From: Pseudomonadota bacterium
GTDB lineage: Bacteria > Pseudomonadota > Gammaproteobacteria > Acidiferrobacterales > UBA6901
NCBI GenBank assembly: GCA_021785795.1
Contig: JAJYEK010000167.1
Coordinates: forward strand, 1-8,150
Direction of reading: 5' to 3'
DNA: 8,150 bases
Position 1 is the stretch's first letter, and every line of letters starts with the position of its first letter. Made by a program: the position numbers and the translations under genes. Shown here one piece after another: positions 1 to 7,122 of this stretch. A model generated the notes under the pieces. It did not search any database. It was not told the origin of the DNA and saw only the letters and a program-made list of their open reading frames with translations.

Positions 1-2
1 TG

Positions 3-113
3 AAGATCGCAGATGATGTGATCGAGAACAACACAGACGGCATCGACCTCTCGCCGAGGGTACGCGAACTGCACGGAAAATATCTGGAACTTGCCAAGGC
101 ACGCCGACGCTGA
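3..113 (+). CDS. C-terminal end of an unidentified protein (partial)
   Basis: An open frame enters from the left edge and ends at a TGA at 111-113, giving 36 visible residues that start KIADDVIENN and end in a basic tail (LAKARRR). Third codon positions are moderately GC-rich, which fits a real gene end, but I recognise no family motif. The stop lies only a few bases from the end of the converging ISAzo13 transposase remnant. That element may therefore have inserted, or been deleted, right behind this gene. The tail is charged and probably helical, with no membrane segment. This could also be a chance frame. Function unknown. Confidence 0.4.
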   Translation, partial: KIADDVIENNTDGIDLSPRVRELHGKYLELAKARRR

Positions 114-119
114 CGTATC

Positions 120-615
120 CTATCCTAAATTTTGGGTATCTGCCGAGACGACCGGTGATAGCCTTTAAGAAATTTCTTTGCCTGAGCGTTGATGTAGTGA
201 AATTGCACGTCGCGGTCGGGAGGGTCTTCTCGCCCCTCCGCGGCCTTGCGATTGCTCTGCAGACCGTAGCCGGGTGTGCGCAAGAGATTGGCCACACTCC
301 GGTAGTTCGCGGTATGACCCGCCCGCCTTAATCCTGCTTCCAGGTTTCTCACACTCTTGCACGTCCATCGCAACAGCGACTCCGGATCGGATCGCTGCAG
401 GTTATGAGGTCGATCAGTGCCCCCAGGGCCTTGCGCAGCGTCGGATCCTTCTCCGTCAGCTCCGTGCGGCCACCGCCCTGGGCTGGCCGAACCCGTTCAG
501 AAACGTCGCCCCCGTGCAGATCCTCAAGCCCCGGTAGAGGGTTTGACGGGAAAGGCCGCTGACCCGCGCAATCTGGGCGATCCCCGCGCATAGGCCAGGA
601 TCTAGCGCCGCGATG
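120..615 (-). pseudogene. ISAzo13-family transposase, 5' fragment with three frame changes
   Basis: Read on the minus strand, this is the N-terminal third of a DDE transposase of the ISAzo13 type. The first piece (about 590-535) gives an HTH-like segment, GIAQIARVSGLSRQTLYRGL. One base then appears to be missing, and the frame changes to a GGGRTELTEKDPTL stretch (about 535-390). A 5-base tandem duplication at 384-393 shifts the frame again, into RWTCKSVRNLE, then GYGLQSNRKAAEG and DRDVQFHYINAQAKKFL (about 380-180), all hallmarks of the family. A third shift near 165 leads to SPVVSADTQN, matching the family's first catalytic Asp block (usually SVDTKKKE), and then a stop at 120-122. The remaining two thirds, with the other catalytic acids, are absent. 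Non-functional remnant. The family call rests on motif recall, not a search. Confidence 0.85.
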
Positions 616-710
616 CCTACGGGGACGGAAGTAGGCGGCTACAGCCGAAAAACGGGCAAGGTCGCGTCAAGCGGCGAATGCGGGTTCGGTCCCTCGGGCA
701 ATGAGTGCAG

Positions 711-1487
711 TCACACCGTCCGCGCCACCCCGCGACGCGTGCGACCACGCATGAGCCCCAGTACGGCAAGTCCTGTACCCATCTCTAACAGGATGGAGGG
801 TTCGGGAACCGGTGTCGTTTGCAACGTGAGCGCGTTGAACATCGCTTTTTCATAGCCGGGGGCACCGTCTTCCGTCAGCGTGATGCTGGCCAGCCCGTCG
901 GTCAGGAAATAGGACGGAAGGGCATAATCCTGCATATCCAGAACCTGGCCCGTTCCGTTGGCGAACGCGTTCGTGGTCGTGGTGCCGTTGATCGTGTTCA
1001 GATACACGAGATTGTAGTCGCGTACGTCAACATTGCCGACCAGGTCCTTGGTGTAACTGGCCCCGCCGTTGCCGGCATTGAAAGTGATACTCAACGGTGT
1101 CGGGTTTGTGGAGGTTGTGCCCCACAGGGTATTGATCATCGAATAGACGTTGGTCACGTTCAGGGTGTTGCTGAACGGAAGCGTGACCGAGTAGGTACCC
1201 GCTGGTGCGTTGTTTACTGAGCCACCGCCGGTCCAGAAATTATTGTAGCCGCCACCCGAGATGGCCACATTCGCAATGTCGAATGGGACACCGTTATAGG
1301 TTTGATTGCCGGTCGGAAACGTCGAACCGTTGATTTCACCCGCAAACGGTGCATTGACGATGCCGGACAGGTCGATCGTCTGAAACCCCGCCCACGCCGC
1401 AGGTGCTGTAAGAACGGCACCAATCAGGCAAACGGTGACAACCGCGGTCTTTCCAGATGACACTAAACGAATTTTTCGTTTTGACAT
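711..1487 (-). CDS. PEP-CTERM sorting-domain exported protein, 258 aa
   Basis: This is a secreted protein with an N-terminal signal peptide: basic MSKRKIR, a hydrophobic core at about residues 14-30, and likely cleavage after AWA at 33. The body is rich in Gly, Asn and Thr and probably a beta-sandwich (residues 34-225). It ends in a classical PEP-CTERM signal: VPEP at 227-230, a hydrophobic stretch at about 231-246 and an arginine-rich tail RGRTRR at 247-252. Proteins of this class are exported by Sec and processed at the C-terminus by an exosortase, often alongside exopolysaccharide production. No exosortase is in view. The hydrophobic stretch carries an unusual Glu (SILLEMG). The start chosen, ATG at 1487, is followed directly by a normal signal peptide. 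An in-frame ATG at 1502 (MGCSKMSK) is equally preceded by a GGGGTG element, so the start is uncertain by five codons. The body matches no family I can name. No clear terminator follows the stop. Confidence 0.85.
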   Translation of the reverse strand: MSKRKIRLVSSGKTAVVTVCLIGAVLTAPAAWAGFQTIDLSGIVNAPFAGEINGSTFPTGNQTYNGVPFDIANVAISGGGYNNFWTGGGSVNNAPAGTYSVTLPFSNTLNVTNVYSMINTLWGTTSTNPTPLSITFNAGNGGASYTKDLVGNVDVRDYNLVYLNTINGTTTTNAFANGTGQVLDMQDYALPSYFLTDGLASITLTEDGAPGYEKAMFNALTLQTTPVPEPSILLEMGTGLAVLGLMRGRTRRGVARTV

Positions 1488-1490
1488 TTT

Positions 1491-1528
1491 AGAACACCCC
1501 ATTAGAACACCCCATTTTAGAACACCCC
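1491..1528 (-). repeat. Three direct copies of GGGGTGTTCT at the start of the PEP-CTERM gene
   Basis: Exact copies of the decamer (read on the minus strand) lie at 1519-1528, 1504-1513 and 1491-1500, separated by AAAAT and AAT. Each copy is followed within a few bases by an ATG, at 1515, 1502 and 1487. The ATGs at 1502 and 1487 are in frame with the PEP-CTERM protein. The one at 1515 opens an eight-codon frame (MGCSNGVF) whose TAA ends one base before the 1487 ATG. The GGGGTG portion may act as a weak ribosome binding site, so the array looks like a duplicated translation-initiation segment or a set of binding sites. Confidence 0.75.
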
Positions 1529-1682
1529 TATTGTGTGTATCAGTTAGTCGGCTTCTGTACGAAAATGGCAATATTCCCGAGAAGCCAGCACCGACAGCGC
1601 ATCAGCCAAAGCTTTCAAAACCGCTCCGGCCAAAGACCCATCGCGTGCTCAGCAATTCTGCCAGCGGCAGTAACAGTGTCAT

Positions 1683-1699
1683 CCCCTCTTAAGGAGGGG
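1683..1699. repeat. Short inverted repeat at the left edge of the IS1182 remnant
   Basis: CCCCTC (1683-1688) and GAGGGG (1694-1699) can pair around a 5-base loop. There is no T-tract on either side, so it does not look like an intrinsic terminator. It sits just where IS1182-type transposase similarity begins and also upstream of the minus-strand PEP-CTERM gene, so it could be an element-end remnant or a leader hairpin. Nothing else is recognisable in 1529-1682, which should hold the PEP-CTERM promoter. I found no convincing -35/-10 pair there. Confidence 0.3.
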
Positions 1700-2482
1700 T
1701 GAAAACTAGGAGGCCATCAGACCGCCATATCGTGAAGGCCTGCATCGGACGCGCGGACTTCATGGTGGTCACACTCTGAATCCGCCCGGCTTCCGCACTG
1801 TCGGCGGCTTCCGCAAATAGCACCTGACAGCTTTGGAAGGGATATTCGTGCAGGTCCTTGGGGCTGTGCCAGACTGCGGGCCTGATACGCCTCGGGCACG
1901 TGGCCCTTGATAGCACGAAAGTGAAAATCAACGCCTCGACGCACAAGGTTCTGGGCTATGGGCGGATGTGTTCGAGCGAAGCCACACTCACCGCCAAGCA
2001 CCAGGATACTGGGGAAGACCATCGATTCCCGAAGGCCACGGGTACGGAGCAGCTTCGATAGGATCGTCCCCACGCAGTCCCGCCTGGATAAAGATCCAGA
2101 CCGCCTGCGCTCGAGGCTGAGGCCGCATCGGCGCATACGGATACTCCGCGCAGCAACGATGATCTCCCGCCGCCCCCGACCCACGCCGACGGCATCTTGC
2201 AGGATACCGCACAGCGCAATTTCACCGACTCCGGCATCGCCGGGTCCCAAAAACCAGCGACGGCTTTGTGCGAGACCACAACGCCCGGATCGCCGTCGAT
2301 GCCAGTCAGCAGATTATCGCCGCCCACCACCTCAAGCCTGCGGCGCCGACGTCGGGCCACTGCCCAGAATGTTCCATCGCATCAAAGTCGGCACCAGACG
2401 CCAGACCCAAGAGTTCTCGGCCAATGCCGGGTACTGCGCGCAAGCGAATCTGAAGATATATATCACCGGTGACAGACCCTGA
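1699..2482 (+). pseudogene. IS1182-type (DUF772) transposase, multiply broken
   Basis: Pieces of an IS1182-like transposase follow each other in the right order but in different frames. The first, about 1720-1776, reads RADFMVVT. After a shift, 1776-1857 reads NPPGFRTVGGFRK, an in-frame TAG at 1818-1820, then HLTALEGIFVQVL. After another shift, 1858-1960 reads LCQTAGLIRLGHVALDST and KVKINASTHKVLGYGRM, the family's best-known block (usually KVKANASKHKAMSYGRM). TAG at 2059-2061 and further stops follow before QRNFTDS at about 2212-2232. A shift then gives KTSDGFVRDHNARIAVDAS and QQIIAAHHL (2250-2330), and a final shift gives ANAGYCAQANLK (about 2420-2455). The C-terminal part found in intact members is missing. 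Non-functional. Apparent frames on the opposite strand here are shadows of this relic. Confidence 0.85.
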
Positions 2483-2566
2483 ACCAGCACCACATTCCTG
2501 TGACGCATGGTGGCTACCGGACAGGCACCTGGGTATGCGAGATGTTCCAGTGCGCCGGCTCCCGCG

Positions 2567-4417
2567 CTAACCGCACTGTAACACTGTTTCCACAGCTGCA
2601 TAAAGGTCGCCAGTGGGAACAGGTTTCTGCAGCACACCGTAGCCCTTGTCGTGGGCGATGCGCAACAACGGCTCAGCAGTTTCTCCGGTCATGATCAGTA
2701 CCGGAAATGAGCCGAATGCACCCACCAGACGGCTGGCCAAGGTGGCGCCGTCCTCGGCATCCCGCAGACGCAAATCAGCAATCAGCAGGTCGGGAATGCC
2801 TCGCTGCGCCAGCAAGGCGTTGGCTTCCGGCGCGGATGAGGCGCAGCGCACTTCAAAGCCCCACGTGGACAACAGGGTTCGCATGCTGTTGAGCACAACG
2901 GCGTCATCATCCACCACATAGATCTGTTTTCCCTGCCAGATCAGCGGTGCGGTCTTCGCGCTGCGTGGCAGTGACGCCGCGATGTCGCCTGAGCCGCAGC
3001 CGGGAAAGGTTACCTTGAACCACGAGCCCTGACCAAGGGCTGAATTGAGGTCAATTTGGGCGCCCATCAGTTCACATAGGCGCTTCACGATAGATAACCC
3101 CAGTCCGACCCCCTTGCTGCGGTCACGCCCCGGGTTGTCGACCTGATAGAACTCCTCGAAGATGCGTTCCTGTTCCAGAGCGGCAATGCCCTTGCCGGTA
3201 TCACGTACTTCCAGCACTGCCCAGGTGCCGATACGGGAAGTGACGATGTGTATCTGGCCTTGATCGGTGTACTTGATGGCGTTGTCGATCAGGTTGCGGG
3301 CGATACGCCCGACGGCACTGGCATCGCCGACCAGGTGCACCGACGCCAGCTCGCAAACTAGCGTGAGTTTCCTGTCGGCGGCCATGGAAGCGTATTCCGC
3401 GCACACTTTGGAAACAATCTTGTCGAGCGCGAAGGGTTCGCGCTGCAATGCGTAGCCCCCCGTCGAAAGGCGCGATAGATCCAGCAGTTCGCTGAGCATC
3501 TCGCCCAGCGCACGGACCAGTTGGTCGATGTTGTACCCAACTTCCTGGAGGGTCTCGGGACCAGGGCTCGCCGAGAGAACGGCACTATAGACCGACAGGG
3601 CATGCAGGGGCTGGCGCAGATCGTGACTGGCAGAGGCCAGCACACGGGCGCGCGATTGGGCAGACTCTTCGGCTCGCGCAGCCGCGGCTATGGTCTCGGT
3701 GTTGCTGTATTCGAGTTTTTTAAGAGCCTCGTCGCGTTCGCGACGGATCGCAAGCGAACGCCGCAACAAGCGCTCGCTGTCACCCGAAATGCCAATCAGG
3801 AATACCCAGTACGTCAAGGTCAGGACGGTCACGATCAGCGCCTGGCTGGGATGCAGGAAGCCCCAGCTTGCCGCAGCGCAGAAAAGAACCGTGGATGAGT
3901 ACACCGCCAACATATATTTGGACGACACGGTAACCGAAACCCCGGCCGCGGCTATGGTAAATAGCGTGGTTGCAAGCAGCATCTGCGATAACAGGGGTAC
4001 GCGTCGCAAAAACAGCACGGCTGCCAGTCCGACGGATAAGCCGGTCAGGGCATCCAGCGCCATGAACAATGGGTGGGTATAGCCTGGGGCATTCGATGGC
4101 AGGCGCGGCAGGACCCGCCAGGCGAAGAGGGCACGCAGGCATTCGGCGCCGATCGCAAACGAGGCCCACGCCAGAAAAATCGAGAGAGAGACATAGGGCA
4201 GCGCAATCCAGCCGATCGCGCCGATGAGAAGGAGCTGGAAAAGCGGCATGCGCAACAGAATGCGGGCATGCAGCGCGAGCAGCTCACCGACAAGTTCCTC
4301 ATGGAACGCCGTTCGATCCGGCGGCTCCTCGGAGGAGGATGTCTGGCCGAGTGCGTCAGGCGAAGGCGGCGGTCGATGGGCTCGCAATATCCTGCTGAAG
4401 CGGAGTCCGTCACGCAT
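2567..4417 (-). CDS. Membrane hybrid sensor histidine kinase with C-terminal receiver, 616 aa
   Basis: Signal-transducing autokinase. Order of parts: a hydrophilic N-terminus (1-55); about six membrane helices (roughly 57-73, 77-98, 117-137, 143-164, 169-187 and 190-210) that probably form the sensing domain; a charged linker, likely coiled coil (215-258); a HisKA domain with H box SHDLRQPLHAL, phospho-His at 265; and a HATPase domain with N box NLIDN (375-379), G1 DTGKG (406-410) and G2 GVGLG (436-440). A receiver domain follows at about 498-616, with acidic pocket D503-D505, phospho-acceptor D548, T577 and K598. All catalytic residues are present, so it looks functional. The start at 4417 (MRDGLRF) overlaps the regulator's stop by 8 bases, implying translational coupling. 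The frame is open upstream to 4498, but that extension lies inside the regulator gene. The sensing domain resembles none whose ligand I know. An intramolecular phosphorelay, or receiver-mediated control of the kinase, is inferred. Confidence 0.93.
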   Translation of the reverse strand: MRDGLRFSRILRAHRPPPSPDALGQTSSSEEPPDRTAFHEELVGELLALHARILLRMPLFQLLLIGAIGWIALPYVSLSIFLAWASFAIGAECLRALFAWRVLPRLPSNAPGYTHPLFMALDALTGLSVGLAAVLFLRRVPLLSQMLLATTLFTIAAAGVSVTVSSKYMLAVYSSTVLFCAAASWGFLHPSQALIVTVLTLTYWVFLIGISGDSERLLRRSLAIRRERDEALKKLEYSNTETIAAAARAEESAQSRARVLASASHDLRQPLHALSVYSAVLSASPGPETLQEVGYNIDQLVRALGEMLSELLDLSRLSTGGYALQREPFALDKIVSKVCAEYASMAADRKLTLVCELASVHLVGDASAVGRIARNLIDNAIKYTDQGQIHIVTSRIGTWAVLEVRDTGKGIAALEQERIFEEFYQVDNPGRDRSKGVGLGLSIVKRLCELMGAQIDLNSALGQGSWFKVTFPGCGSGDIAASLPRSAKTAPLIWQGKQIYVVDDDAVVLNSMRTLLSTWGFEVRCASSAPEANALLAQRGIPDLLIADLRLRDAEDGATLASRLVGAFGSFPVLIMTGETAEPLLRIAHDKGYGVLQKPVPTGDLYAAVETVLQCG

Positions 4418-5030
4418 GGGTGTGCAACGAGAGGCTGCTGGCTTTAATGACCGCCTCGGTTCGGTTGCGCACATCAAGTAGCCGGAAAAGATCGGCAATG
4501 TATTCCTTGACCGTATATTCCGAGATCCCGAGTTCCCGGGCGATCAGTTTGCTGGGCAAGCCGCGATTCAGCCCGGAGAGCACGTCACGCTGTCGCGGTG
4601 TCAGCACCAAGACTTTGGCGGGTGTCGCGGGTGCCTCTGCGAAGATAGTCGGGGGCAGGAACACATCGCCCTGCAACACCCGGGTCAAGGCCTGTGTGAG
4701 GACTGCGGGTGGTGAATTCTTGGCGATATAACTCATCGCCCCCGCCATGATGCATGACCTCACAGTGTTGTCGTCATCTGTGGCGGAAACGATGACTACG
4801 GCTGCGCCGGGCGCGGCGAGTTTGACCGCACTGATGGCGGGCAGGCCCCGGTCTTGACGAAGGTCAAGGTCGAGCAGACAAAGCCGTAGATTCGGATGGT
4901 CCCGGGCAAGAGTCAGTGCCTGTTCGACGCCGGATGCCTCGAAAATGATCATGTTGGGCCACAGTGATGCAAGCAAGAGCCGCAGTCCCGAACGGAACAG
5001 TGCATGATCATCGACTAGAAGAACGTCCAT
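4410..5030 (-). CDS. NarL/LuxR-type response regulator, 206 aa
   Basis: DNA-binding partner of the downstream kinase. The receiver domain covers about residues 1-120, with acidic pair D7-D8, phospho-acceptor D54 (CLLDLDL), S82 in the Thr/Ser position and K104. A LuxR-type helix-turn-helix covers about 141-200: LTPRQRDVL, then KLIARELGISEYTVKEYI and NRTEAVIKA, with the usual conserved positions. The length is normal for the NarL/FixJ group. I chose the ATG at 5030 because MDVLLVDDHALFRSG is the canonical receiver start. The frame stays open to 5312, but that upstream stretch has no domain character. A good Shine-Dalgarno is not obvious before 5030. It is the first gene of a two-gene minus-strand operon and its TGA overlaps the kinase ATG. 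Target genes are unknown. It could act on the nearby PEP-CTERM genes or on its own operon, but I see no repeated operator to support this. Confidence 0.93.
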   Translation of the reverse strand: MDVLLVDDHALFRSGLRLLLASLWPNMIIFEASGVEQALTLARDHPNLRLCLLDLDLRQDRGLPAISAVKLAAPGAAVVIVSATDDDNTVRSCIMAGAMSYIAKNSPPAVLTQALTRVLQGDVFLPPTIFAEAPATPAKVLVLTPRQRDVLSGLNRGLPSKLIARELGISEYTVKEYIADLFRLLDVRNRTEAVIKASSLSLHTHA

Positions 5031-5683
5031 GGCGGTAAATCCCGGGTCTATTGTGAGACGGACGGCAACCCCTGGCCTGAATCGAAAAACGTCATCGGCC
5101 CCACCAGAAAAGCTTGCCATGTTGGCACCATGCAACGCCCAATCTAGCGAACCCGCTGGATCTTGACAAACCCCATGCATGGCGGGATTGATCGTGGTGT
5201 GGACCAACCCGGCGTCCAGTTTGGTGCGGTCTACACACGGGTGCGCTCGAGATATCTTGGGCGTTGGGGCGGATCGATCAAAAACAGGTCGCTGTCGAAC
5301 GAAGTGTGGCAAACCGCCGCTGGCATGTGCCGCGCTCGGTCCACAACGCGGGGAGGCCGGTGTGCAAGCTCAGACAGCAGGTATCAGCGTCTTGAGAGTC
5401 ACCTCAAGATGACACTCGACCAGCACATCAACGACCCAAGCAACCCACACTGCCATAGTCACCCTCGCATGAACGTTACTGCTCAAACCAGACCGTTCTT
5501 TATATTTCCCAAGGTTGCGCACTCTTTCTTCGAGATAGAATATCCGACAGCGATAGGCCAGCGCATACAGAGCCATGACGCGGATTAGTGATGTTTGCGA
5601 ATCGGCCACGTGTTGCCTCACAAAAAAATGTAAATGTAAGTGAACAAGGTTTCGTTGCCTCAAGGTAAACTGTTGGTGAATTT
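5031..5683. other. Long region without a recognisable gene, upstream of the regulator operon
   Basis: About 650 bases in which no frame on either strand gives a protein I can recognise. The minus-strand frame from the IS110 remnant runs on to 5370 but loses transposase similarity at about 5726. The part at 5610-5710 is AT-rich compared with the rest. It holds a tandem ATGTAA pair (5628-5639) and two copies of GTTGCCTCA (5612-5620 and 5654-5662). The stretch next to 5030 must contain the promoter of the regulator/kinase operon. I found no clear -35/-10 pair or T-tract hairpin. Confidence 0.4.
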
Positions 5684-5729
5684 CTCCTGGTAAATCTGTC
5701 TCTATATCGCCTGACACAGATACCAGGAG
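5684..5729. repeat. Long hairpin at the 3' edge of the IS110 transposase relic
   Basis: Arms at 5684-5699 and 5716-5729 pair over 14 base pairs with a single 2-base bulge (an extra AA in the left arm), around a 16-base loop. The hairpin starts exactly where recognisable IS110 transposase sequence stops on the minus strand. No T-tract follows on either strand, so it is not a standard terminator. IS110/IS1111 elements carry structured non-coding RNA and subterminal repeats beside the transposase gene. This may be a relic of either, but that is inference from position. Confidence 0.55.
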
Positions 5730-6190
5730 GTGAGAGAGCACGCGGCTACGATGGCGCTCTTCATAGTAATCCTGCCCGGCGTCGACATAAGGCTGGCCTT
5801 TGGTCAGCAACGCATAGATCAGTCGGGCGAGTTCGTGCGCGCGGGCTGCGATGGCCTTGGGCTTGTCCATCCGCGCGCACAGCCGCCGGTAATAGGCCCC
5901 GAGCGCCAAGGGACTCTGAGGCAATCCGGTCGCGGCAATTTAAGCGCCTGGGCAATCCGGTTGTAGGTTCGCTTGGATCTTCCGCTTACGCGCTTGCCGC
6001 CGGAGATCTTGGTACCCGGGCAAAACCCGATCCAGGAACAGAAGTGCTTGGCGTTCTTGAAGCGCGAGAGATCCTAGCCGACCTCCGAGACGATTTTTAG
6101 CGCGGTGGCGACCTCGATGCCATTGATACTGGTGAGATCCCCCCCATAGAACGCAGAGAGCGCCTGGCGCAGATCAGGAATCTGCGACGC
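5726..6190 (-). pseudogene. IS110-family transposase, C-terminal part, stop plus frameshift
   Basis: On the minus strand, about 6185-6077 reads LTSINGIEVATALKIVSEVG, the entry of the C-terminal Transposase_20-like domain. A TAG at 6074-6076 then interrupts the frame before DLSRFKNAKHFCSWIGFCPG, TKISGGKRVSGRSKRTYN and RIAQALKL (6073-5930). After a frameshift at about 5905-5935 it continues PQSPLALGAYYRRLCARMDK and ARLIYALLTKGQPYVDAGQD, ending YYEERHRSRVLSHL near 5726. These are strong family signatures, including the Ser-Gly-Gly segment of the C-terminal domain. The N-terminal RuvC-like DEDD domain is missing, and the sequence beyond 6190 does not continue it. The element therefore lost its 5' half, probably in a rearrangement with the neighbouring relaxase. 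Non-functional. Confidence 0.85.
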
Positions 6191-6304
6191 TGGAGTGGTG
6201 CCATCCGGGATTGGTCACTGCCGGAAAGTGTATGGCTCAACCCGGAAAATGTGTCTGGTCCACAGGCTCGGGCCGCGTGAACGAAACGGTGACAACTATC
6301 CTGA

Positions 6305-6942
6305 AAACCGTCGTCCATCGCTCACCCCCGCGCTGGGTGACGTTCATAACGATCATGTGGGAGCACAGGCCGCTGTTCCGCTCCCCGTCCACCGTCCGGG
6401 CATCCTCTTGCTGATAGATCGCCGCAACCATTTTGCCGGTGTACTCGACCTGTGTGCCCCGCGCGCCCCGGCGTGCCGTGACCGCCTCGCGCTCGAGCAC
6501 GTCCAGCGCGACTCGGGTCGCTTCCTGCCAGAGTCCCATGACCCGCTCGTCCATCACGGCGCACGCCAGGACCGAAAAAACCTCGGAGCACTCTGGGTCA
6601 GATCGGTCCCCATCCTGCGTTCCAGTTGACGATGACCCCGCTGCGAGATGTCGTCTCCGTTGGGCAGACGTCCTTGTAAAACGGAGATCAGATCTCTGCG
6701 CGTGACCGCACCTTCCAGCCCCAGGGCGCGCGTACCTGCACCGAACCAGTGGGACGGGGCGTCGCCGCGCTCGTAGTAGCCGGCAGCGCGTTCTTCATCA
6801 CAGGAATGCTCCGGCACGCTGCCACAAAGGTGCAATACGATCCCGCTAGTCTTTGGGCCGAACAGCAATTTGCCACGTCCGCTGCTGCGGCCCCGGCGGA
6901 CTGACCGGGCTTGGCGTGAAGATGCTTTGGCTTACCAATCAT
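6305..6942 (-). pseudogene. MobF (TrwC/TraI-like) conjugative relaxase, decayed N-terminal domain
   Basis: Intact MobF relaxases nick plasmid oriT and pilot the strand into the recipient. Here the minus strand reads YYERGDAPSHWFGAG, then ALGLEGAV, then GTDLTQSAP (6778-6580), the family's DDYY...W.G.GA..LGL and DLTFSAPKS blocks. An apparent single-base loss at a T-run near 6577-6585 shifts the frame to SVLACAVMDERVM, then ALDVLEREAVTARRGARGTQ, ending with SHMIVMNVTQRG at about 6340. The metal-binding histidine triad (H..., then LHTH in R388 TrwC) is degraded: the first His aligns with Gln, the second with Cys (LCSH), and only the third remains. A possible original start is the ATG at 6942 (MIGKPK), but that frame does not join YYERG without another shift. 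The first tyrosine pair is not visible. Similarity stops at about 6305, so the rest of the relaxase and the helicase domain are gone. Confidence 0.8.
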
Positions 6943-6975
6943 CGTTGAATCTCTGTGTGTGGCCCCGAAATGCAG

Positions 6976-7013
6976 CCCCTTATAGATAGGGCGCGCGGGA
7001 AAGTCCCGCGCCC
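6976..7013 (-). promoter_or_regulatory. Possible oriT relic: GC hairpin plus nic-like sequence
   Basis: An inverted repeat (6989-7000 with 7004-7013, loop AAG, one 2-base bulge) lies about 45 bases upstream of the putative relaxase start. On the minus strand the hairpin is followed at once by TATCTATAAGGGG. From memory, R388, the MobF type plasmid, has a hairpin bound by TrwC followed by TATTGTCT/ATAGCCC, with the nick between T and A. The order (hairpin, then T-rich CTATA) and the position next to a MobF gene fit an origin of transfer. The resemblance is short, the spacing is shorter than in R388 (about 5 versus 8 bases), and a simple operator hairpin is also possible. Confidence 0.3.
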
Positions 7014-7122
7014 GAGCGATGTATTTGACGGTCATGGCGGGTATTGACAAACTGGTTCCGCCCTGATCCATGCGGGCTGGGCGGTTGAGAGGTCCTACTG
7101 AAATTAACGAGGAGCAAACACA

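Noticed and set aside
638..649. CGGCTACAGCCG inverted repeat, considered as terminator of the first PEP-CTERM gene
   Set aside because: The stem is five base pairs with a 2-base loop, and the T-run lies before it in the direction of transcription, not after.
1717..2360. Long minus-strand open frames overlapping the IS1182 relic
   Set aside because: The plus strand carries ordered IS1182 transposase motifs. The minus frames are arginine-rich or otherwise unmatched, as expected for shadows in GC-rich DNA.
2463..2472. TCACCGGTGA perfect 10-base palindrome, considered as a LuxR-type operator or a kinase-gene terminator
   Set aside because: It lies within the end of the IS1182 relic, about 95 bases past the kinase stop, as a single copy with no T-tract. 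A 10-base palindrome is expected by chance at this scale.
5031..5312. N-terminal extension of the response regulator up to 5312
   Set aside because: The extra residues have no domain character, and the receiver fold starts exactly at the 5030 ATG, as in all family members.
7034..7049. TGGCGGGTATTGACA considered as a sigma-54 promoter for the small PEP-CTERM gene
   Set aside because: The distance between the GG and the downstream element is too short, and the essential GC of the -12 box is absent.
7058..7084. CCGCCC/GGGCGG inverted repeat in the leader of the small PEP-CTERM gene, considered as a riboswitch or attenuator
   Set aside because: The stem is only six base pairs with a long loop and no alternative terminator, so there is too little to support a regulatory RNA.
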